From: JBJELF01 sp051879015
GTDB taxonomy: Bacteria > Bacillota > Clostridia > Lachnospirales > Lachnospiraceae
DNA length: 64,000 nucleotides
Reading direction: 5' to 3'
Assembly: GCA_051879015.1 (NCBI GenBank)
Contig: JBJELF010000041.1
Location: 5,787-69,786 of the forward strand
This document shows, one piece after another, positions 1 through 8,567 of this stretch. The notes beneath the pieces were generated by a model that worked only from the letters and a program-made list of their open reading frames with translations, ran no database searches and had not been told where the DNA came from. Each line of letters begins with the position of its first letter. Position 1 is the stretch's first letter. The translations under genes and the position numbers were made by a program.

Positions 1-1320
1 ACTTACAAAATTCTCGCAGGAGAATCCGTTGACTGGAATAATTGGCGCATATCCCAGCAAACCACCAAATTCAACCATCTCGCCCACTCCTTTTCCAATC
101 ACAGGAATCAAGCGCACTGCTGTCGTCTTCTGATTTACCATACCGATGGCTGCCTCATCAGCAATAATACCGGCAATCGTTGCCGCCGAAGTATCCCCTG
201 GAATCGCAATCATATCCAGACCGACAGAGCAGACACAGGTCATAGCTTCCAACTTCTCCAAGGTCAGCGCACCCTCCGATACTGCATCAATCATACCCTG
301 ATCCTCGCTCACCGGAATGAAAGCACCACTTAAACCACCCACATAAGAGGAAGCCATGACACCGCCCTTTTTCACTTGGTCATTCAGCATAGCCAAAGCC
401 GCAGTCGTTCCCGGAGCACCTGCTCTCTCCAGACCAATCTCCTCCAAAATTTCGGCTACACTGTCACCTACTGCGGGTGTAGGTGCCAAGGATAAGTCAA
501 TAATACCAAACGGCACATTAAGACGTCTTGAGGCTTCCTGAGCTACCAATTGTCCTACTCTCGTAATCTTAAAGGCAGTCTTCTTGATTGTCTCACAGAG
601 TACTTCAAAATTTTCACCTCTCACCTGCTCCAAGGCATACTTGACAACACCAGGACCACTGACACCCACATTGATAATCACATCGGCCTCTGTCACACCA
701 TGGAAAGCCCCTGCCATAAATGGATTATCATCCGGAGCATTACAAAATACAACCAACTTTGCACAGCCCAAAGAATCCTGCTCTTTCGTTTCCTCCGCTG
801 TCTGCTTCACAATCTCGCCCATCAGGCGAATCGCATCCATATTCATACCAGTCTTTGTAGAACCTACATTGACCGAACTGCACACAAAATCTGTACAGGC
901 CAACGCTTTTGGAATGGAGCGAATTAAGAGTTCATCCGCAGGGGTCATTCCCTTGCTTACCAAGGCAGAATATCCGCCCAGAAAATTGACTCCAACCTTC
1001 TTTGCCGCACGGTCAAGAGTTTGAGCAATTGTCACAAAATCATCTGTTGTCTTGCAGGCACTCCCGCCTATCAAGGCAATGGGTGTCACGGAAATACGCT
1101 TGTTTACAATGGGAATTCCATACTCTACTTCGATATCTTTTCCTGTCTGCACCAATTTTTCTGCATATCTTGTAATTTTGTCATAAATTTTTTCATTTAA
1201 GCGTGTCAAATCAGAATCAATACAATCCAACAGGCTGATACCCATTGTAATGGTACGCACATCCAACTTTTCATGCTCAATCATATTATTTGTCTCATTT
1301 ACTTCAAAAATATTAATCAT
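1..1320 (-). CDS. UPF0210 / PFL family (DUF711) protein, 3' end cut by window edge
   Basis: The reading frame runs off the left edge: 440 codons are present and, against a usual length near 450, only about a dozen C-terminal residues are missing. The protein starts MINIFEVNETNNMIEH and has the glycine-rich segments of the PFL family (IALIGGSACKTTDD, GGYSALVSKGM, SSVNVGSTKTGMNMDA, PIIPVNGFSCENF). The ATG at 1320 follows a GGAGG at 1328-1332. It lies 25 bp after a UPF0237 ACT-domain gene, a pairing that is conserved in Firmicutes. The family has no settled biochemical role to my knowledge; a regulatory or metabolic function linked to the ACT partner is inference only. Confidence 0.92.
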   Translation of the reverse strand, partial: MINIFEVNETNNMIEHEKLDVRTITMGISLLDCIDSDLTRLNEKIYDKITRYAEKLVQTGKDIEVEYGIPIVNKRISVTPIALIGGSACKTTDDFVTIAQTLDRAAKKVGVNFLGGYSALVSKGMTPADELLIRSIPKALACTDFVCSSVNVGSTKTGMNMDAIRLMGEIVKQTAEETKEQDSLGCAKLVVFCNAPDDNPFMAGAFHGVTEADVIINVGVSGPGVVKYALEQVRGENFEVLCETIKKTAFKITRVGQLVAQEASRRLNVPFGIIDLSLAPTPAVGDSVAEILEEIGLERAGAPGTTAALAMLNDQVKKGGVMASSYVGGLSGAFIPVSEDQGMIDAVSEGALTLEKLEAMTCVCSVGLDMIAIPGDTSAATIAGIIADEAAIGMVNQKTTAVRLIPVIGKGVGEMVEFGGLLGYAPIIPVNGFSCENFVS

Positions 1321-1345
1321 ATTGAAACCTCCTAGTCATCATTCA

Positions 1346-1618
1346 TCAAATACGATGCATTTTTGTGAAGATTTCTTCCTTTTGGCAGCGAATTCTCACA
1401 CCAATTTCCATGCCCAAATCAGCCAGTTCTTCGACCACTTCTCCAAATGGACGGTCTGCATTGGTCATATCGACAATCATCATCATATTAAAATAATCCT
1501 GAATAATAGTCTGAGAAATGTCCAAAATATTAATCTTATGATTTGCAAGATAGGTACATACCTTTGCAATGATACCTACTGTATCTTTTCCTACTACTGT
1601 AATAATTGCCTTGTCCAT
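1346..1618 (-). CDS. ACT domain-containing protein, UPF0237 family
   Basis: A 90-residue single ACT domain beginning MDKAIITVVGKDTVGIIAKV, with the expected ligand-binding glycine turn (GKDTVGI) and a second repeat half around NILDISQTIIQD. The ATG at 1618 was preferred over a longer upstream frame because GGAGGT lies just ahead of it (minus-strand text AATACGGAGGTAAGACA). ACT domains usually bind amino acids or similar small ligands and regulate a partner; here the partner is probably the UPF0210 protein immediately downstream. The walJ stop is 22 bp upstream, so walJ, this gene and the UPF0210 gene are probably co-transcribed. Confidence 0.92.
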   Translation of the reverse strand: MDKAIITVVGKDTVGIIAKVCTYLANHKINILDISQTIIQDYFNMMMIVDMTNADRPFGEVVEELADLGMEIGVRIRCQKEEIFTKMHRI

Positions 1619-1640
1619 TGTCTTACCTCCGTATTTCTTT

Positions 1641-2438
1641 TCAAATCTGTATGATATCTGACATATTTTCTCTCTCCGCAATGGAAATAGAAAAATCCCT
1701 CGCCTGATAGGGCAAAGCGCTACTGTCAATCTCATCACATACCGTTGCTAAAGCCAATGCTTCATAATTATTTTTTTTGCTTAGATGCCCCAGCAAAATC
1801 TGTTTTAAGTCATCATGCAGCAGCCGATTTAAAAACTCTCCGCTTTTTTCATTAGATAGATGACCAAAATCACTCAAAATACGCCGTTTGAGCGGATAAG
1901 GATATTGACCACACTCCAACATATGTACATCGTGATTTGCTTCCAACAGTATCGCATCTAAATACTGCAGCTTTTCCACCATGTCCTCTGTGTAGTTGCC
2001 TAAATCTGTCACCACTGCCACCGACTTTTCTCCATGATTAATTCGATAATATACAGGCTCCGCCGCATCATGACAATTTTCATAAGGGCATAACTCCAAA
2101 TCTCCTATCTGATACCGATAATCAGCCTGAATTGCGTAGCAAAGCTCTCTATCCACATACCCATTCTTGTCCGCCCACGAAATTCCTTGTAAAGTTCCTA
2201 CCGTCCCGTAAATCGGTATCTGATATTTTTTTGCCAACATTGGAAGTCCCTTTATATGGTCGCTGTGCTCATGGGTCACAAAAATAGCATCTAAATCTTT
2301 TACCGAAAGTTCCAGATTTTTTAAACCTGTCTCAATTCTTTTACAACTAATCCCTGCATCAATTAAGATATGCGTACGTTCCGTCCCAATGTAAGTGCAG
2401 TTTCCATCGCTTCCACTGGCGATACTGACAAATCTCAT
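1641..2438 (-). CDS. walJ: MBL-fold metallo-hydrolase, YycJ/WalJ family
   Basis: A 265-residue metallo-beta-lactamase fold protein. It starts MRFVSIASGSDGNC and carries the zinc motif THEHSDHIKG near residue 55, plus further metal-ligand segments (VTDLGNY, LEANHD, LGHLSKKN). This matches the YycJ/WalJ family, a 5'-3' exonuclease-like DNA processing factor often associated with the WalKR region in other Firmicutes; no walKR genes are visible here. The ATG at 2438 has AGAGGA upstream. A perfect sigma-A promoter lies about 190 bp upstream with a structured repeat between it and the gene. Confidence 0.88.
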   Translation of the reverse strand: MRFVSIASGSDGNCTYIGTERTHILIDAGISCKRIETGLKNLELSVKDLDAIFVTHEHSDHIKGLPMLAKKYQIPIYGTVGTLQGISWADKNGYVDRELCYAIQADYRYQIGDLELCPYENCHDAAEPVYYRINHGEKSVAVVTDLGNYTEDMVEKLQYLDAILLEANHDVHMLECGQYPYPLKRRILSDFGHLSNEKSGEFLNRLLHDDLKQILLGHLSKKNNYEALALATVCDEIDSSALPYQARDFSISIAERENMSDIIQI

Positions 2439-2556
2439 ACAATTATCCTCTCTTTTTACTTAACCTCTATGAGACCTCTTAAAACAGCTTCCAAACGAAT
2501 CATCCATCCAAACATCATTCGGAATTTGCCCTATTTAGGCTACTTTCTCATATTTT

Positions 2557-2621
2557 GGCGAGTCCTAAAGTCCTATATCTTCATCAAACATGAACTATAT
2601 GACCTTTTCACCTGGTATCAT
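2557..2621 (-). repeat. Structured repeat family A, copy A1 (walJ leader)
   Basis: On the minus strand this reads ATGATACCAGG, then GAAAAGGTCATAT, a TTCATG...ATGAA loop region and GGACTTTAGGACTCGC. It aligns over its whole length with copies A2 (58121-58187) and A3 (49055-49121) but has diverged within the arms while keeping most pairing. It begins 3 bp after the -10 box of the walJ promoter, so it would form the very 5' end of that transcript. Confidence 0.65.
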
Positions 2622-2624
2622 CCC

Positions 2625-2653
2625 ATTATAAAGACCACAAATTCGTCTGTCAA
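2625..2653 (-). promoter_or_regulatory. Consensus sigma-A promoter of the walJ operon
   Basis: The minus strand carries TTGACA (2648-2653) and TATAAT (2625-2630) separated by exactly 17 bp, a perfect consensus in the 329-bp gap between coaE and walJ. The rest of the gap holds repeat A1 and an 8-bp inverted pair GGTAAATG/CATTTACC (2676-2683 and 2733-2740) with about 50 bp between its arms. Confidence 0.85.
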
Positions 2654-2767
2654 CACGAAATTGTCCATTCTGCAGGGTAAATGCAAGCTTTTCGAAAAAA
2701 TGATTTCAAAACTACTAGAAAATAGAATCTCACATTTACCGTGCTTCATTCCGTTATATCAATAATG

Positions 2768-3370
2768 TTAAGAACAAAAAGCCTTCTTCATAATAATATC
2801 CACCTGCACGCACATATCCTCGATTGTTGTATTATTATGAATTACTTGAGTACACTGACTTTCATACTCCTCATCGCTGGGCTGACTCGCAATCATAGCC
2901 TGAGCTTTCTGTACACTATAATGCCGAGTTCGCATAATGCGCTCAGTTCGAATAGCACTGTCTGTCTGTACAAACCAAATCTCATCACAGACATCTTGCA
3001 GTCCACCCTCCACTAAAATAGCTGCTTCTACAATCAAAAACTTAACTTTTCCTTCTCTGCGCACCCGCTTAATTTCTTCATTAATTGCTTCCTTAATCAA
3101 TGGATGCGTCAACTGATTGAGATGCATACGATTTTCTTCACTGGCAAAAGCAATCTCTGCCAAACGCTTTCGATTGATATCGCCATTTTCCAATAAAATT
3201 TCTGAACCATATTCATCTCTTATCACTCGATAAGTTGAACCACCAATTTCCATCAGATGATGCCCAACTTCATCCGCTAAAATGACATGAGCCTGATATG
3301 CCTCCTTCAAGTACTGCAGCACAGTTGATTTGCCAGAACCCACGCCTCCAGTCATTCCAATTACTTTCAT
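2768..3370 (-). CDS. coaE: Dephospho-CoA kinase
   Basis: A 200-residue P-loop kinase starting MKVIGMTGGVGSGKSTV, where GGVGSGKST is the Walker A motif, followed by the DEVGHHLM segment and the HP..I lid region (LTHPLIKEAI) typical of CoaE. It phosphorylates the 3'-hydroxyl of dephospho-CoA in the last step of CoA synthesis in the cytosol. The gene follows polA with only 15 bp between, a common Firmicute arrangement, and is probably translated from the same mRNA. Confidence 0.96.
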   Translation of the reverse strand: MKVIGMTGGVGSGKSTVLQYLKEAYQAHVILADEVGHHLMEIGGSTYRVIRDEYGSEILLENGDINRKRLAEIAFASEENRMHLNQLTHPLIKEAINEEIKRVRREGKVKFLIVEAAILVEGGLQDVCDEIWFVQTDSAIRTERIMRTRHYSVQKAQAMIASQPSDEEYESQCTQVIHNNTTIEDMCVQVDIIMKKAFCS

Positions 3371-3385
3371 AAAGCATACCCTTTC

Positions 3386-6226
3386 CTATTTGGTCTCATA
3401 CCAGCTCATGCCTTCCTCGATTCCAATTTCAAGAGGAACCGACAGTGTCGCCGCCCTCTGCATCTCTTCCCGCAAAATGATTTTTACCTGCTCCACTTCG
3501 CTTTTCAAAGCCTCCACTAAAAGCTCATCATGAATCTGAATCACCACCCTAGAATACAATCCCTCGGACTTCAATCTACGGTCCACGCGAATCATTGCAA
3601 TCTTCATGATATCTGCCGCCGTACCTTGAATTGGCGAATTCATTGCAATTCGCTCTCCAAATGAACGCTGCATATAGTTTGCGGACTTCAACTCAGGAAT
3701 CGGTCTGCGCCTTCCATACAGGGTTTTAACATATCCATTCTCATGACCACTCTGCACCGATTCATCTAAAAAACGCTTTACACCAGGATAAGTCTTGAAA
3801 TATCGTTCAATATATTCCAACGCCTCCTTTCGGCTGATACTCAAGCCCTCACTCAATCCAAACGCACTCAAACCATAAATAATTCCAAAGTTTACCGCCT
3901 TAGCATTGCGTCTTAACTGGGAACTGACCTGCTCAAGAGGTACATGGAACACCTGAGAAGCCGTAATGGCATGAATATCCTGTGCATTTTGATATGCCTC
4001 AATCAAACTCTGGTCCTTAGACATATGTGCCATGATACGAAGTTCAATCTGGGAGTAATCTGCATCAACAAAAACATAACCTTCCTGGGGCACAAAAGCC
4101 TTACGAATTTCTCGTCCCATCTCCATGCGAATCGGAATATTCTGCAAATTTGGTTCTGTACTGCTGATACGTCCCGTAGCTGTAATCATCTGATTAAAGT
4201 TACCATGAATCCGACCATCAGACTGGATAAATTCTCTCAATCCATCCGCATAGGTGGATTTCAGCTTTGCCAGCTGCCTATAATCCAAAATCTTCTGCAC
4301 TACAGGGTAATCCACTGCCAATTTTTCCAGCACAGCCGCCGAAGTAGAATAACCTGTCTTGGTTTTTTTGCCATAAGGCATTTTTAACTTATCAAAGAGA
4401 ACCTCTCCTAACTGTTTTGGAGAATTAATATTGAAGGTGACGCCTGTCAATTCATAGATTTCCTGCTCCAACTGCATAAGCTTCTCCATCAAATACTTAC
4501 CATATTCCCGAAGCGCTTCGTCCTCCACCTTGACACCATATTTTTCCATGCGATACAGACAGTAGATGAGCGGCATTTCCATTTGATAAAAAAGTTCCGT
4601 CATCTCCATTTCTTCTAACTTGGACTCCAACAAAGAACCTACCATCCATGCACAGGCAACCTGACCGCAGGCATAATCTTTCACCTTCTCTGGTTCCAAT
4701 TGCCACATCGTGCTCAGCTCAACCTTGCCAAACAGAGCCTTCTCATCCGATACATGCTCCTTTAAGAAATCTTCAACTACTTCTGTCCAAACATAATTTG
4801 AATGAAGCGGATTAATTAAATAGGCAGCCAGACAGGCATCTGCTAATGACGGATATTCCACCTCGCCCAGCCAGGGAAGCATCTTTTTTAAATCAAAAAC
4901 ATACACACGCCTACAGCTTTCGCAGAGTTTTTTTGCCCAGTCTACCACCGTATCTTCCGTAATAAAAAACTGCACTGGAATCAACACAGCAGACTTTTCT
5001 TTTTCACCAATAGCCAAACCAATCAGCTCAGACCGATTTCCCACGAGCTCGAGGGCAATCGTATCCTGATTTTTAATCTTGGCAATATACTTCTCAGCTT
5101 CCAGATAATCATCAATCAGACGAAAATCAGTCGGAAGCTCCACTTTCACCTCTCCAAAACCAGTATCCAATTCTCGCTTCAGAGTAGCAAATTCGAGTTC
5201 ATCAAATACCCGTCTCGTCTCGTCCAAATTCAACTGAGTTTTCAGTGATTCCAAAGTCACATTCGGAAGTTCAATGTCGCATTTGATTGTGGCCAATTTT
5301 TCACTGAGAACAGCCGCTTCCTTTCCTACCAACTCCGTATCACTGGTTTTCAACAGATAAGGTAATGGTGAACGCTTTAAATCCAGCTTTTCTTTCCAGT
5401 ATTGCTTGATTTGCTTCTCCTGCTCCTTATCCAAATGCTCAATGGATGCATACAGATTTTCCACTGTACCATATTCTTGAATCAGCTTAACTGCCGTCTG
5501 ACTTCCCACACCTGGTACTCCCTTGATATTGTCAGAAGTGTCACCCTGTAATCCCTTCAGTGAATTGACATGCTCTGGTTTAATTCCAAACTCCTGTTCC
5601 ACCAATTCTGGTGTAAAATTAAACACGCGCTCCGGCACCCCCGCCTTCATCTTGTCGATACCATATTTCTTAAATAACTCATCGGTCTTCTCAGCACTGC
5701 TGTGCATCATCCACAGATTGGTTTGACTCGTCACCAACTGCAAATAATCATTGTCTTTCGTTAAAATACGAATTGGAATCTCTTTTTCAAATTTTTTAGA
5801 AATTGTTCCGCAAAAATCATCGGCCTCATATCGGTCATCCATCAACTGTACAATACCCATGCGCTCTAAAACCTTTTGACACAGAACAAACTGCTCCTTC
5901 AACGGCAGCAAAAGTTCACTTCGATTTCCTTTATATTCTGGATATAGTTCTCGGCGAAACGTATTTCTCGATAAATCCCAGGCTACTGCCAAATACTTCG
6001 GCTTCTGCTCCTTTAAAATAGGAATCAAAGTTCTCATAAAACCAAATACCGCATTGGTGTAAACGCCACTGGAAGTCATCATAATTTTATGAAAATATTT
6101 TTTCTTTTCCTCTACAGTTTTGGCATACATAATTTCTCTAGGCAGATTTCCATAAAATTGCGTTGACAGCAAACTGGAACCGTCTATCAAAAGTAAAAAA
6201 TTTTCTTCTATTTTTTTTTCTTCCAT
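3386..6226 (-). CDS. polA: DNA polymerase I
   Basis: A 946-residue family A polymerase. The N-terminal 5'-3' exonuclease/FEN domain shows LLIDGSSLL, a D-rich YEADDFCG motif and the helix-hairpin-helix GLQGDTSDNIKGVPGVG. The polymerase domain has motif A (DADYSQIELRIMAH), motif B (RRNAKAVNFGIIYG) and motif C (QIHDELLVEA). In the central domain the proofreading acidic residues look lost: the DxE site reads IALELVGN and the second site reads FDLKKMLPW, so 3'-5' exonuclease activity is probably absent, as in many Gram-positive Pol I enzymes. The FEN domain carries an extra segment near residues 25-50. Start ATG at 6226 follows AGGAGAGA. Confidence 0.97.
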   Translation of the reverse strand: MEEKKIEENFLLLIDGSSLLSTQFYGNLPREIMYAKTVEEKKKYFHKIMMTSSGVYTNAVFGFMRTLIPILKEQKPKYLAVAWDLSRNTFRRELYPEYKGNRSELLLPLKEQFVLCQKVLERMGIVQLMDDRYEADDFCGTISKKFEKEIPIRILTKDNDYLQLVTSQTNLWMMHSSAEKTDELFKKYGIDKMKAGVPERVFNFTPELVEQEFGIKPEHVNSLKGLQGDTSDNIKGVPGVGSQTAVKLIQEYGTVENLYASIEHLDKEQEKQIKQYWKEKLDLKRSPLPYLLKTSDTELVGKEAAVLSEKLATIKCDIELPNVTLESLKTQLNLDETRRVFDELEFATLKRELDTGFGEVKVELPTDFRLIDDYLEAEKYIAKIKNQDTIALELVGNRSELIGLAIGEKEKSAVLIPVQFFITEDTVVDWAKKLCESCRRVYVFDLKKMLPWLGEVEYPSLADACLAAYLINPLHSNYVWTEVVEDFLKEHVSDEKALFGKVELSTMWQLEPEKVKDYACGQVACAWMVGSLLESKLEEMEMTELFYQMEMPLIYCLYRMEKYGVKVEDEALREYGKYLMEKLMQLEQEIYELTGVTFNINSPKQLGEVLFDKLKMPYGKKTKTGYSTSAAVLEKLAVDYPVVQKILDYRQLAKLKSTYADGLREFIQSDGRIHGNFNQMITATGRISSTEPNLQNIPIRMEMGREIRKAFVPQEGYVFVDADYSQIELRIMAHMSKDQSLIEAYQNAQDIHAITASQVFHVPLEQVSSQLRRNAKAVNFGIIYGLSAFGLSEGLSISRKEALEYIERYFKTYPGVKRFLDESVQSGHENGYVKTLYGRRRPIPELKSANYMQRSFGERIAMNSPIQGTAADIMKIAMIRVDRRLKSEGLYSRVVIQIHDELLVEALKSEVEQVKIILREEMQRAATLSVPLEIGIEEGMSWYETK

Positions 6227-6280
6227 ATTCTTCTCTCCTTATAGGATACCAACATTAAAAGGTAGTCTCCTCACCCAGCT

Positions 6281-6628
6281 TCATATGATATCTATCAATA
6301 AGTTCAAAAATCTTGTAACCGCAACGCAGCTTAGACCCAATATGACTAAAATAGCAATCAAACCACGAACTACTTGATGGACAATAGCCTCCTTAACATA
6401 ATTTTCCGCATCGGTCAATTTTTGCTCTAATTGGCGCTGCAAGTTGTAAAAAGGCAACTCTCCATCCTCGTACAGACACTCATGCACTAAATAGTTAATT
6501 TCCAAATCTTTCTTACACTCTTTACAAACACGCACATGTTCACAATACTCTTTCATTTGGAAAACCGGGAGTTTCCATTCTATGAAAGATTTTGTCATTT
6601 TTTCTGCTTCCTTGCAGGTGATTCCCAT
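6281..6628 (-). CDS. Small zinc-finger (zf-HC2-like) membrane protein
   Basis: A 115-residue protein with an N-terminal Cys/His cluster (CKEAEK, then EYCEHVRVCKECKK, matching the HxxxCxxC pattern of zf-HC2/anti-sigma zinc fingers) and one C-terminal hydrophobic segment (GLIAILVILGLSCVAVTRFL). The architecture is that of a membrane-anchored anti-sigma factor, but no sigma factor gene lies beside it: the neighbours are an ATP-grasp gene and polA. The ATG at 6628 follows GGAGGGAAAT. Function is therefore unassigned; it could also be an orphan membrane protein in which the zinc site serves a structural role. Confidence 0.75.
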   Translation of the reverse strand: MGITCKEAEKMTKSFIEWKLPVFQMKEYCEHVRVCKECKKDLEINYLVHECLYEDGELPFYNLQRQLEQKLTDAENYVKEAIVHQVVRGLIAILVILGLSCVAVTRFLNLLIDII

Positions 6629-6669
6629 AAATTTCCCTCCTCATAAAATCGAACAAAAATCACGACCTA

Positions 6670-6716
6670 TACAAAAAAAGAGCCGACGCATATTTAATCT
6701 GTGATGCGCCAGCCCC
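6670..6716 (-). terminator. Rho-independent terminator of the ATP-grasp gene
   Basis: The minus strand has GGCTGGCGCAT, a loop, ATGCGTCGGCTC and then seven T residues. It lies about 140 bp downstream of the ATP-grasp stop codon. Confidence 0.85.
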
Positions 6717-6738
6717 AACCACATTCTGTCTTAATATA

Positions 6739-6772
6739 ATGATGTTGGAGTCAAAAGGCATTTTGACCCCAT
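6739..6772 (+). repeat. Repeat family A, half-copy A5
   Basis: Plus-strand GATGTTGGAGTCAAAAGG followed by CATTTTGACCCCA forms a hairpin. It matches the distal half of copy A4 behind argS almost base for base (GATGTTGGGGTCAAAAGG...TTTTGGCCCCA). It sits between the ATP-grasp stop codon and its terminator. Confidence 0.6.
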
Positions 6773-6852
6773 GGCACCTACGGATTGCTGCGCACATTGT
6801 GCTCTCGCAATCCGAAAAACATTCAAAATCCGCTCTATTCGGACTACTTATC

Positions 6853-8046
6853 TTAAACCTCAGCTGTAACGTAAGCAATGTACTCCTGCATCTGACTCTC
6901 TTCTTTAAAACGTGCCATATACATCTGATTACCCATTGCTCCAGATAAAGCATCTGGCAGACGGTCGCTGATAGTAATGTCTCCACGATACTTAGACAGT
7001 ACTTCCGCATGACTGTACTTGTATGGTCTTCCATCACGTCTTCCAACAAAAACGCAATAATAATGATTGTCATTGGAAACTGTCGTTGTCTTATCATAGA
7101 CGATCATATCTGCCCAAATATGATATACATCCACGCTGTTTGCGTAGTTCATCATGTCAGGACTGACACCACCAGATGGACGCATATTTACCTCCAAGCC
7201 GATGACATCTCCTTTTTTGCCAAGACCCTCCTGATCCTGATACAGACGGAAGAACTCAAAATGAATATAACGGCTCTTTACACCAAAAGCAGCTACCGTA
7301 CGGCGACCAGCATTTCTTACATCCTCCGGCAAATTCTTTACAATGTAGAATACGCTGCTGCCCTTATCATTTACGATATCCATAATGGAAATAGGACTTA
7401 CATTTCCAGTTTCAAAAATAGGCTCACCTTTGCTGTTGATGATGGCATCATAGGAGCATACTGCACCGTATACATATTCTTCCATAATATATGGTACAGA
7501 ATTATCTTTTGTAGAAAAGAAATAATTTAACTCGTCAATATTCTTCAGACGATAGGTAGAAGCTGCCCCCACACCATTGTCTGGCTTCACAATAACAGGA
7601 TATCCCACTTCCTCAATAAACTTTACACATCCTTCATAGTCATTAACCAAATGATAACGAGCAGTTGGAATTCCTGCTTTCTTATAGTATGCCTTCATCT
7701 CGGATTTATATTTTACCTTTTTCATATCAGGTGTCTTAAATCCGGTCGTAATATTGAAATCTGTTCTCAGCTTAGCGTCTTGCTCCAGCCAATACTCATT
7801 GTTACTCTCGAGCCAGTCAATCTTGCCATATTTAAATGAGAAAAATGCAATTGCCTTAAATACCTGATTATAATCTTCCATATTGTCTACTTTATAATAT
7901 TCAGTCAGGATATTTTTTAAATCTGTCTTTAACTGGTCATAAGGTGTATCGCCTACACCAAGTACATTTACGCCATTTGCTTTTAATTGCTTGCAAAACA
8001 AATAATAATTCGATGGAAACTGTGGTGACATGAAAACAAAATTCAT
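6853..8046 (-). CDS. ATP-grasp domain carboxylate-amine ligase
   Basis: A 397-residue ATP-grasp protein. An N-terminal Rossmann-like domain (MNFVFMSPQFPSNYYLFCKQ) precedes the ATP-binding region (GYPVIVKPDNGVGAAST, then PYIMEEYVYGAVCSYDA) and the metal site HFEFFR and LEVNMRPSGGVSPD. The fold ligates a carboxylate to an amine or thiol through an acyl phosphate; the substrates cannot be read from the sequence. It stands alone, with its own promoter and terminator, between tRNA-Leu genes and the zinc-finger gene. Start ATG at 8046 has AGGAG upstream. Confidence 0.88.
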   Translation of the reverse strand: MNFVFMSPQFPSNYYLFCKQLKANGVNVLGVGDTPYDQLKTDLKNILTEYYKVDNMEDYNQVFKAIAFFSFKYGKIDWLESNNEYWLEQDAKLRTDFNITTGFKTPDMKKVKYKSEMKAYYKKAGIPTARYHLVNDYEGCVKFIEEVGYPVIVKPDNGVGAASTYRLKNIDELNYFFSTKDNSVPYIMEEYVYGAVCSYDAIINSKGEPIFETGNVSPISIMDIVNDKGSSVFYIVKNLPEDVRNAGRRTVAAFGVKSRYIHFEFFRLYQDQEGLGKKGDVIGLEVNMRPSGGVSPDMMNYANSVDVYHIWADMIVYDKTTTVSNDNHYYCVFVGRRDGRPYKYSHAEVLSKYRGDITISDRLPDALSGAMGNQMYMARFKEESQMQEYIAYVTAEV

Positions 8047-8123
8047 CTTACTGTACTCCTTTTTATTTTTTACTTTTTACTTTTTTAACTTCGATTTACA
8101 TCAGCAGCTGTTTTCTTACAAAC

Positions 8124-8152
8124 GTTATACCATATATCTAACAGTTCTGCAA
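8124..8152 (-). promoter_or_regulatory. Sigma-A promoter of the ATP-grasp gene
   Basis: Minus-strand TTGCAG (8147-8152), 17-bp spacer and TATAAC (8124-8129), about 80 bp before the ATP-grasp start codon. Confidence 0.75.
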
Positions 8153-8170
8153 TGTTTTTTCCAATTGTAC

Positions 8171-8210
8171 AAAAGAAAAAGCACTAACCTCCATCTCTGA
8201 AAATCAGTGC
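8171..8210 (-). terminator. Probable terminator of the tRNA-Leu transcript
   Basis: On the minus strand GCACTGA and TTAGTGC pair across a loop of about 16 nt and are followed by CTTTTTCTTTT. It lies just after the downstream tRNA. The stem is short, so strength is uncertain. Confidence 0.5.
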
Positions 8211-8227
8211 CCGCCCCTGCCAAGGAA

Positions 8228-8410
8228 TGCGAATGGTGGGACTTGAACCCACACGAGGTNNNNNNNNNNNNNNNNNNNNNNNNNNNNNNNNNNNNNNNNN
8301 NNNNNNNNNNNNNNNNNNNNNNNNNNNNNNNNNNNNNNNNNNNNNNNNNNNNNNNNNNNCGCCCTCGCCAGATTTTGAGTCTGGTGCGTCTGCCATTCCG
8401 CCACACTCGC
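8228..8410 (-). tRNA. tRNA-Leu (CAA anticodon), interrupted by an assembly gap
   Basis: The two ends match the intact tRNA-Leu at 8445-8527: the 5' part (GCGAGTG acceptor strand, D arm, anticodon arm with loop CTCAAAA) is at 8360-8410, and the T arm and 3' acceptor strand are at 8228-8259. Between them lie exactly 100 N. Removing the Ns gives 83 nt, the length of the intact copy, and would restore a continuous tRNA. Because the halves meet inside a repeated sequence, they may come from two different tRNA copies. Confidence 0.75.
8260..8359. other. Assembly gap of 100 N
   Basis: One hundred consecutive undetermined bases, the conventional placeholder for a gap of unknown length. The break falls within the variable arm of a tRNA-Leu gene that is repeated 34 bp upstream on the transcript, so true missing sequence could be zero or could include further tRNA copies. 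Confidence 0.98.
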
Positions 8411-8444
8411 CTAAGATTATTTTGTTTTGCTTTTTGCTCAGCAA

Positions 8445-8527
8445 TGCGAATGGTGGGACTTGAACCCACACGAGGTCGCCCTCGCCAGATTTTGAGTCTG
8501 GTGCGTCTGCCATTCCGCCACACTCGC
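8445..8527 (-). tRNA. tRNA-Leu (CAA anticodon)
   Basis: An intact 83-nt class II tRNA: acceptor GCGAGTG pairs with CATTCGC, the anticodon stem is CCAGA/TCTGG with loop CTCAAAA (anticodon CAA, reading UUG), the long variable arm is CGAGG-GCGA-CCTCG, and the T arm is GTGGG-TTCAAGT-CCCAC. The discriminator is A at 8445; CCA is not encoded. It is the first of two copies on the transcript. Confidence 0.97.
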
Positions 8528-8567
8528 CTAACCTTACTTCGTTCCGATTTTCCTCACAACGGTTATT

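Noticed and set aside
550..1024. Plus-strand open frames opposite the UPF0210 gene
   Set aside because: They lie wholly antisense to a clearly conserved coding frame and have no recognisable protein features.
2759..2777. Shared AATGTTAAGAACAAAA string near 2763 and near 15590
   Set aside because: One copy covers the end of coaE and the match is only about 16 AT-rich bases; too short to call a repeat.
8160..8523. Protein-coding frames across the tRNA-Leu genes and N gap
   Set aside because: They are artefacts of reading through two tRNA genes and undetermined bases.
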